Shown: one piece after another, positions 7,003 through 14,425 of the stretch | How the letters are laid out: each line of letters opens with the position of its first letter | Position numbering within the stretch: the first letter of the stretch is position 1 | NCBI GenBank assembly: GCA_964541075.1 | Contig: CAZIPZ010000096.1 | Coordinates: forward strand, 1-14,425 | DNA: 14,425 bases | Reading direction: 5' to 3' | DNA from: CAZIPZ01 sp964541075 | GTDB taxonomy: Bacteria > Acidobacteriota > Terriglobia > 20CM-2-55-15 | Notes under the pieces: model-generated | The model's input: only the letters and a program-made list of their open reading frames with translations | What the model was told of the DNA's origin: nothing | Database searches by the model: none | Position numbers and translations under genes: made by a program

Positions 7003-7250
7003 TGCCGGGGGATCCCGGATGAAACATGAAGATTGATCATTGAAAAACAACACTGGCTAGCGGATGGAACCTGAGAACGAAAGAACACCGCGCCTCAATT
7101 CGCCATCAGCAAAATCCATTAATAGTCACAATCAGCTTCCATTTTCATTAAGCGTAGCCGACAGAAGGTAAGTAAGGATATGGCTAGAAAGCGGAAATAT
7201 TCTGTATCATGGCCGGTTGAGTCTACAGTGAAGTCCCCCATGGTGCAGGT
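7003..7250. other. Intergenic region before liuC
   Basis: This 248-nt stretch is AT-richer than its surroundings. It begins with a short GC hairpin immediately after the preceding stop: CCGGG 7005-7009, loop GGAT, CCCGG 7014-7018. No T-run follows, so it is at best a weak terminator. A possible -10-like TATCAT occurs in TGTATCATGG near 7203-7210, without a convincing -35. No long ORF or RNA gene is seen. This is the likely place for the promoter and control of the liuC-to-hut run, but no operator could be identified by eye. Confidence 0.35.
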
Positions 7251-8027
7251 ATGCTGAAAATTGAGATTCGCAAACGCATCGCCTATATCACTCTCGACCG
7301 TCCGGATCTTCATAACGCCTTCGATGAAGTTCTTGTCCAGCAGATAACGTCCGCATTCACCGACTTGGGAAGAAATCCAGACATCCGCGTCATTGTGCTT
7401 GGTGGAAGCGGCAAGTCCTTCTGTGCGGGAGGGGACCTGAATTGGATGAAGCGAATGGTTCAGTTTTCAGAGGAGGAGAACCTCGAGGACGCAAGAACCA
7501 TGGCTCGAATGTTCATGGCTGTGGCCAAGTGTCCTAAGCCCGTCATCGCGCGGGTGCACGGCGCCGCCCTGGGAGGCGGAGCCGGCCTGGTTGCTGCATG
7601 CGACATTGGAATCGCTGTAGAGTCTGCTCAGTTTGGATTCACTGAAGTGAAGCTCGGCATCCTTCCAGCCGTTATTTCTCCATTTGTGATTCAGCGGATC
7701 GGCGCTGCAAGAGCTCGCGAGTACTTTTTGACTGGAGAGCGCTTTCTCGCCAGTGTTGCGCTGAACATTGGTCTCATTCAGCACATCGTTGTCCACGAAG
7801 GCGCTCTCGACGCCCTTGTTGATTCAAAAATTTCTCAAATTCTCACGTCCGCTCCTGGAGCTGTGGCAGCCGCCAAGGAATTGATATTCGGATTGGCTGA
7901 ACAAACGCTCGAAAGCTCGCCGGAGTTCACCGCGAAAGCAATCGCCAAAGTGCGGACGGGAGCTGAAGGTCAAGCCGGAATGAAGGCGTTTCTTGAACAC
8001 CACAAACCTCCGTGGATCGAAAAATGA
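7251..8027 (+). CDS. liuC: Methylglutaconyl-CoA hydratase
   Basis: This crotonase hydrates 3-methylglutaconyl-CoA to 3-hydroxy-3-methylglutaryl-CoA, the step between methylcrotonyl-CoA carboxylase and HMG-CoA lyase. It is 258 residues, full length for the family. Subfamily wording is FCAGGDLNWMKRM (oxyanion hole 1), KPVIARVHGAALGGGAGLVA (oxyanion hole 2) and FGFTEVKLGILPAVISPFV, then AREYFLTGERF. The Glu in FTEVKLG matches the catalytic Glu164 position of enoyl-CoA hydratase. The Glu144 position is Gly, which I believe is common in bacterial LiuC-type proteins. The ATG at 7251 has only a poor ribosome binding site (AGG directly upstream). There is no alternative start in frame nearby. The stop overlaps the liuD ATG as ATGA. 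Confidence 0.92.
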   Translation: MLKIEIRKRIAYITLDRPDLHNAFDEVLVQQITSAFTDLGRNPDIRVIVLGGSGKSFCAGGDLNWMKRMVQFSEEENLEDARTMARMFMAVAKCPKPVIARVHGAALGGGAGLVAACDIGIAVESAQFGFTEVKLGILPAVISPFVIQRIGAARAREYFLTGERFLASVALNIGLIQHIVVHEGALDALVDSKISQILTSAPGAVAAAKELIFGLAEQTLESSPEFTAKAIAKVRTGAEGQAGMKAFLEHHKPPWIEK

Positions 8028-9463
8028 TCCGAAAAGTCTTGATCGCGAATCGCGGAGAAATTGCGATCCGGATTTGCCACACGCTTCGTGAAATGGGAAT
8101 CAAAACCGGTGTTGTTTACACCCAACCCGACGAAGCGAGTCTGCACGTGCAGCACGCGGATGAGGCCCATGAGATAGGAAGTTATCTCGATTCTCAGGAA
8201 ATCGTTCGAATCGCACGGAATTCTTCTTGCGACGCCATTCATCCAGGTTACGGATTTCTTTCGGAGAATCCTGTACTCGCCTCAACCTGCGAAGAAGCAG
8301 GAGTGACTTTTATTGGCCCACGCTCCGAAACGATTCGCGCAATGGCCGACAAGCTTGAATCCAAGCGGCTCATGCGGGGCGCCGATGTACCGGTTGTCCC
8401 AACTTGGGACCGAGACCCTCCTCCCAATGAATATCCCGTTCTCGTGAAAGCGGTCGGCGGCGGCGGCGGCAAGGGTATGCGCTTAGTGCACAGACCGGGG
8501 GAGCTGGCAGAGGCTCAGATCTCGGCATCGCGTGAGGCGGCGAAGGCTTTTGATGATGATCGGATTTTCGTCGAGAAGTATGTTGCAGCCCCGCGGCATA
8601 TCGAATTTCAGATTCTCGGCGACGCCCAAGGAAATTATGTTCACTTGTTTGAGCGTGAATGCTCCATCCAGCGCCGTCATCAGAAAATTGTGGAAGAAAC
8701 GCCGTCCCCGAGCGTCTCGCCTGCTCTCCGGGCGCAAATGGCGGAAGCTGCCTTAACCGCAGCACGCACCTTGAAGTATCTGGGTGCTGGAACAATTGAA
8801 TTCATCGTTGATCCCACCGACCGCTTCTACTTCCTCGAAATGAATACCCGGCTTCAAGTGGAACATCCCGTTACGGAGGTGACAACGGGCGTCGACCTGG
8901 TTCGCGAACAGGTGATAATTGCGTCTGGCAACCCCCTGTCTTTCAATCAGGCAGAGCTGAAACAAGTTGGCCATGCTATTGAATGCCGCATCTATGCGGA
9001 ATCGCCGGAAGAGAATTTTCGTCCCGCCGCCGGCCTAATAAGAATTTTCAGACTTCCGGAGGGACCCGGGATACGCCTGGATAGCGGAGTGACAGAAGGT
9101 TCCGTCGTCAGTCACCACTACGACCCGATGCTCGCAAAGCTGATCGCATCCGGTCAGACGCGTAGGGCTGCAATCGACCGTATGCAAAAAGCACTGAAGG
9201 AGTTCGTCGTGCTTGGAGTGACCACCAACATCGAGTTTCTACGGCGTGTCATGTCGGACGATGATTTCGTGGACGGAAAGTTCAATACGCATTTCATCGA
9301 CACTCATCCGGAGCTCTTCTCGATGGACGCCAATGTTCCTGATGAAGTTTTCATTGCAGTGTCGCTAGCCGCTCGCCTTCAGCACACCTATCGCGACCAT
9401 GCCCAACATCCCAGGGGATCTCTCCTGGATGCATGGAATTCCGGAAAGTGGCGGAACTCATGA
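8024..9463 (+). CDS. liuD: Methylcrotonyl-CoA carboxylase biotin carboxylase subunit (split alpha chain)
   Basis: This is an ATP-dependent biotin carboxylase that charges the biotin carrier encoded by the next gene. It is 479 residues from the ATG at 8024, which overlaps the liuC stop as ATGA. A GTG at 8012 is also in frame but less likely. Motifs are the N-terminal VLIANRGEIAIRI (5-17), the ATP-grasp glycine loop VGGGGGKGMR (144-153), EKYVAAPRHIEFQILGD (184-200), ERECSIQRRHQKIVEE (211-226) and EMNTRLQVEHPVTE (272-285). The last two carry metal, ATP and bicarbonate/biotin-pocket residues. Most methylcrotonyl-CoA carboxylase alpha chains are single proteins of about 650-670 residues with a biotin-carrier domain. 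Here the reading frame stops at 9463, and carrier sequence continues in another frame with a start overlapping this stop. Substrate assignment rests on the gene neighbourhood. Confidence 0.92.
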   Translation: MIRKVLIANRGEIAIRICHTLREMGIKTGVVYTQPDEASLHVQHADEAHEIGSYLDSQEIVRIARNSSCDAIHPGYGFLSENPVLASTCEEAGVTFIGPRSETIRAMADKLESKRLMRGADVPVVPTWDRDPPPNEYPVLVKAVGGGGGKGMRLVHRPGELAEAQISASREAAKAFDDDRIFVEKYVAAPRHIEFQILGDAQGNYVHLFERECSIQRRHQKIVEETPSPSVSPALRAQMAEAALTAARTLKYLGAGTIEFIVDPTDRFYFLEMNTRLQVEHPVTEVTTGVDLVREQVIIASGNPLSFNQAELKQVGHAIECRIYAESPEENFRPAAGLIRIFRLPEGPGIRLDSGVTEGSVVSHHYDPMLAKLIASGQTRRAAIDRMQKALKEFVVLGVTTNIEFLRRVMSDDDFVDGKFNTHFIDTHPELFSMDANVPDEVFIAVSLAARLQHTYRDHAQHPRGSLLDAWNSGKWRNS

Positions 9464-9954
9464 TGGGCCGCGAATTTCATTGGCGGAGTGACAATTCCGA
9501 TTTTCACATTCGGCTCGAAGAAACGAAGGATCAAGGTGTCATTAGCTTCGGTGAGCGGCGCGTGGCGTATCGGGTTGCGGAGCTGGATTCTCAAGGCGGT
9601 GTTGTTGAAGTTGAAGGCTCCCGTCACCGCTTCTTCGTCATCAGGGATCACACCCATTACACGGTCTGGCTCGGGGGAAAAACCTATCAATTGGAGCAAG
9701 TTGAAAAGGACCGGACTTCGGAAAAAACATCAGGCGCGTCAGATAGCGAGGTCAGAGCCTCGATGCCGGGAAAGATCCTCCGCATCGACGTGTCTGTTGG
9801 CGACCACGTGAGTGAAAAGCAAACTGTGGGAATCATGGAGTCCATGAAGATGGAGAGCACCCTTCATGCTTTTCGCAGCGGAAAGGTCGCTGATATTCTT
9901 TGCCGTCCCGGACAAACTGTCGACGCGGGTGAACTGTTGATGGTAATCGAGTGA
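9460..9954 (+). CDS. Biotin carboxyl carrier subunit (BT barrel plus biotinyl domain)
   Basis: This is the biotin carrier half of a split methylcrotonyl-CoA carboxylase alpha chain, 164 residues. The C-terminal biotinyl domain runs from about residue 97 (VRASMPGKILRIDVSVGDHV) and contains MESMKMES, with Lys130 as the biotin attachment site. It ends AGELLMVIE, typical of the domain's last strand. Residues about 5-85 are rich in beta strands (FHWRSDNSDFHIRLEE, HYTVWLGGKTYQLEQV). They probably form the BT-domain barrel that links the carboxylase and carboxyltransferase. The start was placed at the ATG at 9460 because it forms an ATGA overlap with the upstream stop. An adjacent ATG at 9463 and an upstream ATG at 9433 are also in frame. 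Combined with the preceding protein, the total is about 643 residues, close to a usual fused alpha chain. Confidence 0.9.
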   Translation: MMGREFHWRSDNSDFHIRLEETKDQGVISFGERRVAYRVAELDSQGGVVEVEGSRHRFFVIRDHTHYTVWLGGKTYQLEQVEKDRTSEKTSGASDSEVRASMPGKILRIDVSVGDHVSEKQTVGIMESMKMESTLHAFRSGKVADILCRPGQTVDAGELLMVIE

Positions 9955-10862
9955 GCCGCAGCTACAATGGACTCGTGCTCCCACGAAAAGTCCGGATCGT
10001 CGAGGTCGGGCCGAGAGACGGGCTTCAGAACGAAACCAGAATTGTTCCAACCGACAAGAAAGCCGAATTCATCCGGCTCCTGGCAGATTCGGGACTGCAG
10101 GATATCGAGGTTGCATCGTTTGTACACCCACAGCGTGTTCCTCAATTAGCAGATGCTGTTGAATTGATCCGGCGCCTTGACTGCAATTCCAATGTCCGTT
10201 ATTCCGCACTTGTTCCAAACATGAAGGGCATGGCACGCGCGATCGAATCCGGCATTCGTAGGATTGCAGTGTTTACCGCGGCGTCGGAGACCTTCAACCG
10301 GAAAAACATCAACATGGGAATTGAGGAGTCGCTTGATGCTTTTAAACCTGTGGTTGACCTTGCCATAGAGGAAGGGATGTCGGTGCGCGGCTATATTTCG
10401 ACCTGCTTTGTTTGCCCGTATGAAGGCGCTGTTTCAAAGGATAAGGTGGCGGAAGTTACGACCAGGCTATTTGATCTTGGCGTCGACGAAGTCTCTATCG
10501 GAGACACCATCGGGGCTGCGACCCCAAAGGATGTTGAAAGCACGGTAAGTCTCCTGATCTCGATCTTTTCGCCTGAAAAATTGGCGATGCATTTTCATGA
10601 TACTTATGGCCTCGCAATCGCGAATGTGTATCAATGTCTTCAAATGGGGCTTACCACATTCGACAGTTCCACTGGAGGTATCGGCGGCTGTCCCTATGCT
10701 CCAGGCGCGTCTGGAAATGTTGCAACAGAAGATCTGCTCTACTTGCTCGACCGACTCGGCATTGAGACAGGCGTCGCCTCCCAGCGTCTCCGCGCCGCAT
10801 CTCGATTCATCGCGGCAGAGCTTGGCCGAGAGCTTCCTTCCCGGGTTCTGAAAACATCGTGA
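9951..10862 (+). CDS. liuE: Hydroxymethylglutaryl-CoA lyase
   Basis: This enzyme cleaves 3-hydroxy-3-methylglutaryl-CoA to acetyl-CoA and acetoacetate, the last step of the leucine pathway. It has 303 residues, the usual bacterial size. Conserved features are VEVGPRDGLQNE (17-28, with the catalytic Arg22 and a metal-ligand Asp23), SFVHPQRVPQLAD (56-68), SIGDTIGAATP (182-192), the metal-binding HFHDTYG (214-220, His214 and His216), and the signature loop GGIGGCPYAPGASGNVATED (242-261) with catalytic Cys247. The start is a GTG at 9951 that overlaps the preceding stop as GTGA. This frame reads straight into the conserved domain and has no better ATG. The downstream gene begins with the same kind of GTGA overlap. 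Confidence 0.96.
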   Translation: MSRSYNGLVLPRKVRIVEVGPRDGLQNETRIVPTDKKAEFIRLLADSGLQDIEVASFVHPQRVPQLADAVELIRRLDCNSNVRYSALVPNMKGMARAIESGIRRIAVFTAASETFNRKNINMGIEESLDAFKPVVDLAIEEGMSVRGYISTCFVCPYEGAVSKDKVAEVTTRLFDLGVDEVSIGDTIGAATPKDVESTVSLLISIFSPEKLAMHFHDTYGLAIANVYQCLQMGLTTFDSSTGGIGGCPYAPGASGNVATEDLLYLLDRLGIETGVASQRLRAASRFIAAELGRELPSRVLKTS

Positions 10863-11272
10863 CGCCGAAGAATTCAATTACACAACTTCGAGTACGTTAC
10901 GCGGAAACCGACCAGATGGGCGTCGTGTATTACGCCAACTATTTCATCTGGATGGAAGTGGCCAGAACCGACTTCTGCAGACGTTGCGGATTCACTTACA
11001 AAGATATGGAGCGCGAAGCCGGAGTTGCACTCGCGGTTGCTGAAGCCTCCTGCCGATACATAGGTCCAGCAAGATACGACGACGAAATCCTTATTAGCGT
11101 CAGGTTGGAAAAGGCGAGCAGACGCGTCCTGATCTTTACATACATCATTCGCAATGCGACGACCGAAGCGGTGCTTGCCGAAGGCCGCACTGTGCACGTT
11201 CCTCTCGGCGCAGATGGTAAATCGAAGTCCATTCCAGATCCTTTCTACTCACTGATTTCGAAAGGCGACTGA
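10859..11272 (+). CDS. YbgC/4HBT-family acyl-CoA thioesterase
   Basis: This is a 137-residue single hot-dog-fold protein that hydrolyses acyl-CoA thioesters; substrate unknown. The diagnostic segment is RYAETDQMGVVYYANYFIWM (13-32), with Asp18 as the catalytic acid of the YbgC/4-hydroxybenzoyl-CoA thioesterase group. VARTDFCRR and the later RYDDEILISVRLEKASRR fit the central strands of the fold. The GTG start at 10859 overlaps the liuE stop (GTGA), so translation is coupled to leucine-pathway enzymes. A role in relieving CoA sequestration or releasing a branched acid is plausible, but this is inference from position. 25 nt separate it from hutH. Confidence 0.88.
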   Translation: MTPKNSITQLRVRYAETDQMGVVYYANYFIWMEVARTDFCRRCGFTYKDMEREAGVALAVAEASCRYIGPARYDDEILISVRLEKASRRVLIFTYIIRNATTEAVLAEGRTVHVPLGADGKSKSIPDPFYSLISKGD

Positions 11273-11297
11273 ACTTCTGCAACCAAGCCGTTGCGGT

Positions 11298-12824
11298 ATG
11301 ATGGAAATAACCATCATGGAGCCACTGTTCATTGACGGCGATCACCTGACCATCGAAAACGTTCACGAAGTCGCCTTCGAGAGACGCCTCGTTGATATCC
11401 ATCCGCATGCAGTTCTAAAAATCCAGCGTTCGCGAGACGTCGTCGACAGGATTGTGGAAAGCGGCCGGATTGTCTACGGCATAACCACTGGTTTTGGAAA
11501 GCTCTCTGACGTCCATATCGGCGCAAGCGACCTCACACAACTTCAGAAGAATCTTATCCGAAGCCACGCATCGGGCGTTGGCGATCCTCTGGAAGAAGAT
11601 GAGACTCGCGCTCTCATTCTGATGCGCGCCAATGTTCTGGCGAAGGGTTTATCCGGCGTTCGGCCTATAGTCGTACAGCGGCTTTGCGACCTGCTGAATC
11701 ACAAAATTTATCCAGCTATTCCCTGCCGCGGCAGCGTGGGCGCAAGCGGGGATCTGGCGCCGTTGGCGCATCTCGCACTCGTTCTGATTGGAGAGGGAGA
11801 CGTTTTTGGCCTATCCGGGCGCATTAGCGGAGCGGAAGCGCTTGAAGGCGCAGGGCTCTCGTCGCTGGAACTGCAGGCGAAAGAAGGATTGGCCCTGACG
11901 AACGGAACTCAAGCAACACTGGCCACCGGCGTCATTTGCCTCCGCAGGGCGCAACAGTTGATCGACATGGCCGATCTTGCCGGAGCAATGACGCTGGAAG
12001 CGCTTCAAGGCACTCCTGTCGCGTTTGATGAGAGAATTCATCACGCGAGACCGCACTGTGGCCAGATTCAGATCGCCGAGCGGTTGACTCGCTTTCTGAA
12101 GAATAGTCAGATTCGCGAATCTCATCTGAACTGTCCAAGGATCCAGGACGCATACAGTATCCGGTGCATGCCTCAGGTTCATGGACCCGTTCGGGAGTGC
12201 TTGAAGTATGTACGGAATGTCGTCGAGATCGAACTAAACAGCGCCACCGACAACCCTTTGGTGTTTGCTGAATCGGAAGAGGTTCTTTCCGGCGGGAACT
12301 TTCATGGCCAACCACTCGGGCTGAGTTTCGATTTCATGGCTATCGCGCTATCGGAGTTGGCAAATATTTCCGAACGCCGGATTGAAAGGCTGCTCAATCC
12401 GGAATATGGAAATCTACCTCCCTTTCTTGCAGACAACCCCGGACTGAACTCAGGATTCATGATCGCTCAGGTCGCCGCGGCCGCTCTTGCGAGCGAAAAC
12501 AAGGTGTTCTCGCATCCGGCCTCGGTTGATTCGATTCCTACGTCCGGAAACAAAGAGGATCACGTGGCAATGGCGATGGGGGCGGCGCTGAAGCTGAAAC
12601 AGATCGTTTCCAACCTCGAGAAAATTCTGGCAATCGAGTTTCTCTCGGCGGCGCAAGGATTAGACTATTTGCGCCCACTCAGAGGCGGTGAAAGCATTGA
12701 GGCTGTCTATCAATACATCAGAAGTCGCATTTCTCATGTTGAAGTCGATCGGGTGCTTTCAAAGGATATTGAGCAGATGGCGTCGATTATGAAAGAGCAA
12801 GCCTTCATCAATCTGTCTTCGTGA
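11298..12824 (+). CDS. hutH: Histidine ammonia-lyase
   Basis: This enzyme deaminates L-histidine to trans-urocanate, the first step of histidine degradation. It has 508 residues, typical for the family. The self-cyclising Ala-Ser-Gly of the MIO prosthetic group is at 149-151 within RGSVGASGDLAPLAH. Other conserved parts are YGITTGFGKLS (60-70, with the catalytic Tyr60), RSHASGVGDPL (88-98, with the His expected in histidine lyases), NSATDNPL, GGNFHGQPLG and SIPTSGNKEDHVAM. The following urocanase gene confirms histidine rather than phenylalanine or tyrosine as substrate. Start is uncertain: ATGs at 11298, 11301 and 11316 are all in frame. The last gives numbering closest to the Pseudomonas enzyme. 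The gene lies 25 nt after the thioesterase, probably in the same transcript. Confidence 0.95.
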   Translation: MMEITIMEPLFIDGDHLTIENVHEVAFERRLVDIHPHAVLKIQRSRDVVDRIVESGRIVYGITTGFGKLSDVHIGASDLTQLQKNLIRSHASGVGDPLEEDETRALILMRANVLAKGLSGVRPIVVQRLCDLLNHKIYPAIPCRGSVGASGDLAPLAHLALVLIGEGDVFGLSGRISGAEALEGAGLSSLELQAKEGLALTNGTQATLATGVICLRRAQQLIDMADLAGAMTLEALQGTPVAFDERIHHARPHCGQIQIAERLTRFLKNSQIRESHLNCPRIQDAYSIRCMPQVHGPVRECLKYVRNVVEIELNSATDNPLVFAESEEVLSGGNFHGQPLGLSFDFMAIALSELANISERRIERLLNPEYGNLPPFLADNPGLNSGFMIAQVAAAALASENKVFSHPASVDSIPTSGNKEDHVAMAMGAALKLKQIVSNLEKILAIEFLSAAQGLDYLRPLRGGESIEAVYQYIRSRISHVEVDRVLSKDIEQMASIMKEQAFINLSS

Positions 12825-12837
12825 CAGCACCAGCGAC

Positions 12838-14425
12838 ATGACTGAGGTATACAGACCCGTCCGTTCACCTCGAGGGCGCACACTCTCTTGTAAGGGATGG
12901 CACCAGGAAGCTGCGTTGCGGACGCTGATGAACAACCTGGATGAGGAAGTTGCGGAGGATCCAAGAAACCTTATTGTTTACGGTGGTTCAGGCCGAGCTG
13001 CGAGAAACTGGAAGGCGTTCTACGAAATCGTTGACGCCCTGCGGAATCTGGAAAACGACGAAACTCTCCTCATCCAGTCTGGTAAGCCGGTTGGAGTTTT
13101 TCGCACATTCCCCACATCCCCAAGAATACTGATTGCCAATGCCAACCTGGTTCCCCACTGGGCGACGCGCGATGAATTCAACCGCCTCGAAGCGCTCCAC
13201 CTGACGATGTATGGACAGATGACTGCGGGAAGTTGGATTTATATCGGAACTCAAGGCATCGTTCAGGGCACATATGAGACTTTCGCAGCTGTCGGACGGC
13301 AGCACTTTGGAGGCTCGCTTACAGGCAGGATTTTGCTGAGCGGCGGCATGGGCGGGATGGGTGGAGCTCAGCCTTTGGCGGCCACCATGAATGGCGCCGC
13401 ATTTCTCGGAGTTGACGTCGATCCTGCGCGCATCGAAAGAAGAATCGCTGGCGGCTACCTCGACACCATGACTGCCAGCCTCGACGAAGCCTGGGGCTTG
13501 GTCGACACGGCAAAGACTCGTCGGATAGCGCTCTCGGTTGGGTTGGTGGGAAACTGCGCGGAAGTTCTCCCTGAGATGGTGCGGCGCGGATGGATCCCAG
13601 ACGTCTTGACGGATCAAACAAGCGCACACGATCCGCTCCACGGCTATGTGCCGCGGGGTTTAACTCTGCTCAATGCGGCCGCGCTCCGTGCTTCGGACCC
13701 CGCCCAATACATTAAACGGTCCCTCGAATCCATCGCTATTCACGTCCAAGCCATGCTTGACATGAAGCGCCAAGGCGCAGTCACCTTCGACTACGGCAAC
13801 AACATCCGCACGATGGCCTACGAAGGGGGCGTGACAGACGCGTATGACTTCCCCGGATTTGTTCCTGCGTACATCCGGCCTATGTTTTCTGAGGGCCGCG
13901 GGCCATTCCGCTGGGTGGCGCTTTCGGGCAATGCTCAGGACATTGTCGCTACAGACAATCTCGTTCTAGAGCTCTTTCCCGCCGACGAAGTTTTGAATCG
14001 TTGGATTCGCCTTGCGCGAGAAAAGGTGCGTTTCCAGGGCTTGCCTGCTCGTATCTGCTGGCTCGGATACGGCGAACGCGCACTCTTCGGCGAGCGCATC
14101 AACCACCTTGTACAAACCGGCGTGGTTGAGGCGCCTATTGCCATTGGTCGAGATCACCTCGACTGCGGCTCGGTGGCATCTCCATTTCGTGAAACGGAAT
14201 CGATGAAAGACGGCAGCGATGCCATCGCCGATTGGCCGATCCTGAACGCGCTGCTCAACACCGCTTCAGGAGCGAGTTGGGTTTCATTTCATCACGGCGG
14301 AGGCGTTGGTATCGGATACTCATTGCACGCGGGACAAGTAGTGGTGGCGGACGGCCTGCCTGAAACCTCAGCCAGGCTTAATCGCGTCCTGACTAATGAT
14401 CCTGGACTCGGTATAGCACGTCATG
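12838..14425 (+). CDS. hutU: Urocanate hydratase (partial, 3' end off the right edge)
   Basis: Urocanase converts urocanate to imidazolone propionate using tightly bound NAD+. From the ATG at 12838 the frame is open to the window edge, giving 529 residues. Family members are about 555, so roughly 25-30 residues are missing. Visible hallmarks are IVYGGSGRAARNW (46-58), TMYGQMTAGSWIYIGTQGI (123-141), the glycine-rich NAD-binding SGGMGGMGGAQPLAATMNG (168-186), NCAEV (239-243), LTDQTSAHDPL (257-267), FDYGNN (317-322) and DHLDCGSVASPFRETE (439-454), in which Cys443 is the conserved active-site cysteine. WVSFHHGGGVGIGYS (481-495) follows near the C-terminus. It starts 13 nt after the hutH stop with no clear Shine-Dalgarno. 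Further hut genes probably follow outside the window. Confidence 0.96.
   Translation, partial: MTEVYRPVRSPRGRTLSCKGWHQEAALRTLMNNLDEEVAEDPRNLIVYGGSGRAARNWKAFYEIVDALRNLENDETLLIQSGKPVGVFRTFPTSPRILIANANLVPHWATRDEFNRLEALHLTMYGQMTAGSWIYIGTQGIVQGTYETFAAVGRQHFGGSLTGRILLSGGMGGMGGAQPLAATMNGAAFLGVDVDPARIERRIAGGYLDTMTASLDEAWGLVDTAKTRRIALSVGLVGNCAEVLPEMVRRGWIPDVLTDQTSAHDPLHGYVPRGLTLLNAAALRASDPAQYIKRSLESIAIHVQAMLDMKRQGAVTFDYGNNIRTMAYEGGVTDAYDFPGFVPAYIRPMFSEGRGPFRWVALSGNAQDIVATDNLVLELFPADEVLNRWIRLAREKVRFQGLPARICWLGYGERALFGERINHLVQTGVVEAPIAIGRDHLDCGSVASPFRETESMKDGSDAIADWPILNALLNTASGASWVSFHHGGGVGIGYSLHAGQVVVADGLPETSARLNRVLTNDPGLGIARH

Noticed and set aside
7005..7018. CCGGG-GGAT-CCCGG hairpin after the membrane protein gene, considered as a terminator
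   Set aside because: The stem is only 5 bp and no T run follows, so it is mentioned only within the intergenic entry.
8370..8795. 141-codon minus-strand ORF opposite the biotin carboxylase
   Set aside because: It is antisense to the ATP-grasp motifs, Pro/Arg/His-rich, and has no start signal.
12988..13641. 217-codon minus-strand ORF opposite urocanase
   Set aside because: It lies entirely within conserved urocanase sequence, and the translation has the low-complexity look of an antisense frame.
1..14425. CRISPR arrays, tRNAs, insertion sequences, phage or attachment sites
   Set aside because: No direct-repeat/spacer pattern, cloverleaf-like sequence, transposase or integrase reading frame was found in reading both strands.

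Overview
The window is a bacterial chromosome segment, slightly GC-rich by eye and densely packed with genes. Its core is an amino-acid and acyl-CoA catabolism locus. The following suggest a Gram-negative-type environmental bacterium: a type-3 (archaeal/eukaryotic-like) prolyl-tRNA synthetase, a two-subunit B12-dependent acyl-CoA mutase, a complete leucine-degradation carboxylase/hydratase/lyase set, and hut genes. An acidobacterium-like lineage is my guess. No rRNA or other phylogenetic marker is present, so this is inference only.

Layout: (i) 1-1441, minus strand: the 5' part of proS (its end lies beyond the left edge) and a possible small ORF just upstream of it. (ii) 1471-5656, plus strand: a tightly spaced four-gene run. 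It holds the acyl-CoA mutase large subunit, its separate cobalamin-binding subunit, a short divergent crotonase, and the methylcrotonyl-CoA carboxylase carboxyltransferase (liuB). (iii) 5804-7002: a two-gene unit of unknown role, a small exported transthyretin-like-fold candidate followed by a membrane-anchored protein. It interrupts the leucine cluster. (iv) 7251-11272: methylglutaconyl-CoA hydratase (liuC), biotin carboxylase (liuD, BC part), a separate biotin-carrier subunit, HMG-CoA lyase (liuE) and a 4HBT thioesterase. These are chained by 4-nt ATGA or GTGA stop/start overlaps. (v) 11298-14425: histidine ammonia-lyase (hutH) and urocanase (hutU, cut by the right edge).

How the genes work together: LiuB plus LiuD plus the carrier protein carboxylate 3-methylcrotonyl-CoA, LiuC hydrates 3-methylglutaconyl-CoA to HMG-CoA, and LiuE splits that to acetyl-CoA and acetoacetate. 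The isovaleryl-CoA dehydrogenase (liuA) expected upstream in the pathway is not in the window. HutH and HutU perform the first two steps of histidine degradation. The mutase looks like methylmalonyl-CoA mutase overall. However, the two positions known to set substrate choice read Phe and Gln, which is the isobutyryl-CoA mutase pattern, so its real substrate is open.

No CRISPR array, tRNA, rRNA, insertion sequence or prophage signal was seen. The points most worth a second look are the mutase specificity residues, the short crotonase lacking the usual catalytic glutamates, the split methylcrotonyl-CoA carboxylase alpha chain, and the unexplained two-gene membrane/exported module.
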